Below, piece after piece: positions 60,792-64,000 of a DNA stretch of 64,000 bases (the stretch's first letter is position 1; every line of letters begins with the position of its first letter). Under the pieces are notes generated by a model that was given only the letters and a program-made list of their open reading frames with translations, was not told where the DNA came from and ran no database searches. The position numbers were made by a program, and so were the translations under genes. Location: NCBI GenBank assembly GCA_949987565.1, contig OX465101.1, forward strand, positions 24,825,411-24,889,410, read 5' to 3'. The stretch comes from Luidia sarsii. Its lineage: Eukaryota > Echinodermata > Asteroidea > Paxillosida > Luidiidae.

Positions 60792-62315
60792 GGCCCCAGT
60801 TTTTAAACAAAATGGTGGATGAGGTCAGTGCTGCAGCCAATCAGCATAGCAGGGAGAAAGGGAGTTGGGGTTGGAGGTATACATGAGCACAGTGTGCTTC
60901 TAAGGTCACCCGACAATGACGCTTGCAGTCAGTGTTTGTGTAAGAAAAAAGCGCTGAGATTACGGGTTTCCGATCACGGCTCACACCTCTTCTAAATCAG
61001 CTGCAATATCCTTGAGTACCCATCAACAAAAATTCCCAACCCCACAAAACCAGGTAGAGTGCCACTGCCACACTTGCATACACAAACAGCATCAGGAACT
61101 AGTGCGGGCAGACCCAGGGAAAATGGTACACACAGGGTTATTCTTTGAACATGTTCTGCATGAGTTTCTGTAACAACTACATGACGTCTGGTGCACTACA
61201 GCGGAAAGCAATTTAGGGTTGTCATAGACAATTATCGAATAAGCTAAATTTAAAATTTTAATTTCAGACAATGAATGTGGGCAATATTAGTACCACAGGC
61301 TGGTGTCTATTTTGTAACATAAGTTGCCTAGCTACTTTGCATATCAGCATGCACTTCATGGATTCTTAAGAGGTATACTTCCTGGATTTGTTTTCATTAG
61401 CACATTCATTACGGTAATTGGAAACCTTCAAGAATGATTGATCCAAAAAGCTGCAGTGGAATTGCCCAAATGTATTTCTGATTGGTCTTATGAAATTGAA
61501 ATATTTATGACCAAACACAAGCCTCTAGTCTGAATTTTGAAGGTTTTTTTTTGCTTGCACGTTTTATCTGCAGGCATTGGAAAGGTACTTTTATCAACTT
61601 GCTATATAGGCCTATGATTTAAGCATACCCTATGTACATACCCTAGATGTCTTAATAATCAGAACACCCTTTGATTATGAAAAGACTGAAAATCTTGTGA
61701 TTGTCATTGATTGAGTTATTATAAAAGACTGCAAGATTTGAAGAAAATCAAATTGAAGCTATTTCACTTTAACAAATAACAAACTGATCGCTAAATTGGT
61801 TACACCAACCTCTACGTTCATGTGAAGAGGTTTACCACATTGGGGTGCAGCCCTGTAAAGTTCATCTCAAGGAAACCTTTCCCATTCCGAAATGCAACAC
61901 TCCATTTAAAAGAATGCTACACACCTGTTATACCAAACTTTTCCATTTGAGAAAAAAAATGCAATGTTTGATGACGCAAACCAAACCATACCAGACCGAA
62001 CAATCATCATCTTCTCCAAAGGAAGACATACAGCAACCCACACATTTCTATTTCAATGAGGTTTCTCCCTTCTCTGTGCTATATTTGTTTTGCTGCACAG
62101 CCACCAATAAAGTGCACATACTGTGTGCCCAGACGACTTCAAAAAATAACAATTAACGGTATGGAAACAATAACCCCGCCCTTGTAATCTACACTTGGGC
62201 TGGCAAATAGCGTGGGTGTTATACTTCAATGTAGCACCTGTTCTCTATTTTACTGATCTCAATAGCAGCCACCTGATCCATAGGGCAACTTTAAGCTTAA
62301 AGGGACTCCTTACAC
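60792..62315. other. Non-coding stretch, no gene recognised
   Basis: AT-rich sequence without repeats I can name and without open frames in splice context. Confidence 0.5.
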
Positions 62316-62734
62316 TAGGGCTGTTTCCACTGTTCCCCCAAAAATGTGATTCTTTGAATCACGATTTGAATCACAATTCAAACTCCACACTGTTTGTGTG
62401 ATTATTAGTGGGATTTTAATCCCGATTCGAACTCCATTTATTATTATAAATAATCACGTTTATTTTCGACTCGGTGTGTGGGGGAACACTCAACTGAATC
62501 GCACTTTTTTTGTAAAAATCCTGCAATGCACCATTTGCAATCTGACTGGCAAGAAATGCCGTGCTTGTTTATGTCTCCCTGCATGAACCACCCTCAAGGA
62601 CACACCCCAATTTGACCACAACTGCTAACCACAATCGGCTCACATTTTTTTGCGACGCAATTTTTTGGCGAGCAAAAAAAAGGGGGAGGGTTTGAATCGC
62701 GATTCAAATCTTTGCACACAGGAAACAACCCTAA
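62316..62734. mobile_element. TAGGGCNGTT family element, 419 bp
   Basis: TAGGGCTGTTTCCAC at the left and GGAAACAACCCTAA at the right, with CACGATTTGAATCACAATTC and GTTTGAATCGCGATTCAAAT inside. Confidence 0.8.
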
Positions 62735-64000
62735 TAACAGCTACTTGATGCACAGGACAACTTTAAAGGTACTCCTTGCACTAACCATCTGGTAAACTGG
62801 CTCCCTTCGTCAAAGGAGCGGGCCCATTTAGTTTCCCCTTATTGCAAGACCCGGTAACCAGTTTGACAGCGTGGCCCGTTAGTACTTTGTGTAACCGGTT
62901 GACAGCTCTGTCAACTGAAATGTTCATGAAACGGCCTGTTCATTTGCTGGCACACAATTTGGCTGTTTCCTGCAATCAGTATTGAGTCACGTGCTTGTCA
63001 TCTTAGGATAGGTATGAAATCTATCAAACGGTTGCCCGGACAGGATATGATTGGAAAAGCAAAGCTGAACGGCCCTCAGCCGAGTTCATGAAGCACACCA
63101 ATTACACTTAGTTATCATTGAATACCCACATTTCATTGCAAATTTCAATTAGTTCCAATGGGGCCCTATTATAATAAAGACTGCACAAATTCTCTCGCAA
63201 GTCCTGAAAATTGAAAAGTTATTATTTCACAAAGAGGCACAAAGTATTCACGTGTTAACTGGGCTTAATTTTGTCTCCTTCTTTTTTTCGGCTGACATGT
63301 CGAACAACCTTGAAATTCACCCGAACCCTTTTCACATTCGGGTGTTGCACAAAGCATCAGAATCTGACAACTGCTGAAAAAAAGGTCAAGGGTCAGGAAA
63401 AGCTCTGCTTCAGTTCAGCCGAACAGTCTCAGACAGAGATTGTGCTTTGCAATCTAGTAACAAACACTGCACAAGCTTACACAAGTTACTATTTTTTTTT
63501 TTTTTTTTTTTTTTTTTAAGACCAAGCCCAAACGCACCAGCTACAGTCAGACTTGACAAACAGCGCTGGTGGGGAAATCAAAATAATCTCACGAGCGCAC
63601 AGACACGCTGCATGAGAGCACGCACACAGCATAGTCCTATTTTTAAAGATTTGTCTGCGTGTGCCTATGGCCATGGAAGCAAGCAGTAATTGCAAGTGAG
63701 AGAACCTTTGTTTCGTTTGGGACTACATTAAAGTGATGAATGAGAGCAGACATCACGGGGAGAATTTTCATTAGGCCAAGTCTCCCCACGATTCCAATAT
63801 TGTTTGCACGCTTCATGATGCAATGTACAGCAGCCACTGTCTACAGTGAACTAGCAAATGGATGCTGCGTAGGCGAGTGTGCACACGGAGCATCTGGAGG
63901 CAGCACAGTGTGCACAGTGTGGCTCACCGTGCAGACGGCTAGGAATATACACAGCCCGGCGCTACTAATTTCTCTGATGAACTCCACCCAAGCAGAAGCT
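62735..64000. other. Right-hand end of window, no gene recognised
   Basis: AT-rich, with a T run of about 29 at 63,490-63,518. The last 60 bases are more GC-rich, and the complement has a short open stretch before a GTGAGC, but without start or acceptor it cannot be called an exon. Confidence 0.45.

Noticed and set aside
63919..64000. Possible 5' exon ending at a GTGAGC at the right edge
   Set aside because: Only about 60 bp with no start codon, no acceptor in view and no similarity to CH1; too little evidence.

Overview
The window is a piece of an animal nuclear genome. Short GC-rich exons with GT/AG borders sit in AT-rich introns full of microsatellites, minisatellites, tRNA-derived SINEs, small terminal-inverted-repeat (TIR) elements and non-LTR retrotransposon remnants. 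The repeat style (TTAA-flanked short elements, palindromic elements, tRNA-headed SINEs) and the protein divergence suggest an invertebrate deuterostome. An echinoderm, perhaps a sea star, is my best guess; this is an inference.

One gene can be read with confidence: a nesprin (SYNE1/SYNE2-type) gene on the minus strand, from about 48.8 kb down to the left edge. I could place 36 exons (called v1 to v36 in transcript order; v1 is at 48,579-48,817 and v36 at 80-241). They total 8,158 bp, about 2,719 codons. v1-v3 encode the CH1-CH2 linker and the second calponin-homology domain of an actin-binding module. v4-v36 encode a long helical rod of spectrin-type repeats. Nearly all junctions are phase 0, and many exons or exon pairs are 104-111 codons long, the size of one spectrin repeat. 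CH1 and the promoter are not recognisable and probably lie beyond 64 kb; the transmembrane/KASH end lies beyond position 1. The product would be a giant outer-nuclear-membrane protein tethering F-actin to the LINC complex.

Region by region: 0.08-26.4 kb holds densely packed rod exons, several beside large polypurine/polypyrimidine tracts. 27.3-29.8 kb is an array of about 41 copies of a 59-bp minisatellite. 30.7-39.2 kb holds the first rod exons. 39.2-44.7 kb is an intron with retrotransposon tails, a GA tract and a 20-bp tandem array. 44.7-48.8 kb holds v4 to v1. 48.8-64 kb is almost gene-free and rich in TIR elements, with one unassigned possible exon at about 60.0 kb and a CpG-rich patch at about 55.2 kb.

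The most unusual signals are copied splice sites. The 3' end of v28 with its 5' splice site is repeated about 14 more times as a 48-bp minisatellite. The donor of v36 is triplicated in a 32-bp tandem repeat. The tail and donor of v27 occur twice more, about 7 kb away in another intron, and an internal 65-bp piece of v16 is copied into the next intron. v27 also carries an apparent one-base frameshift.
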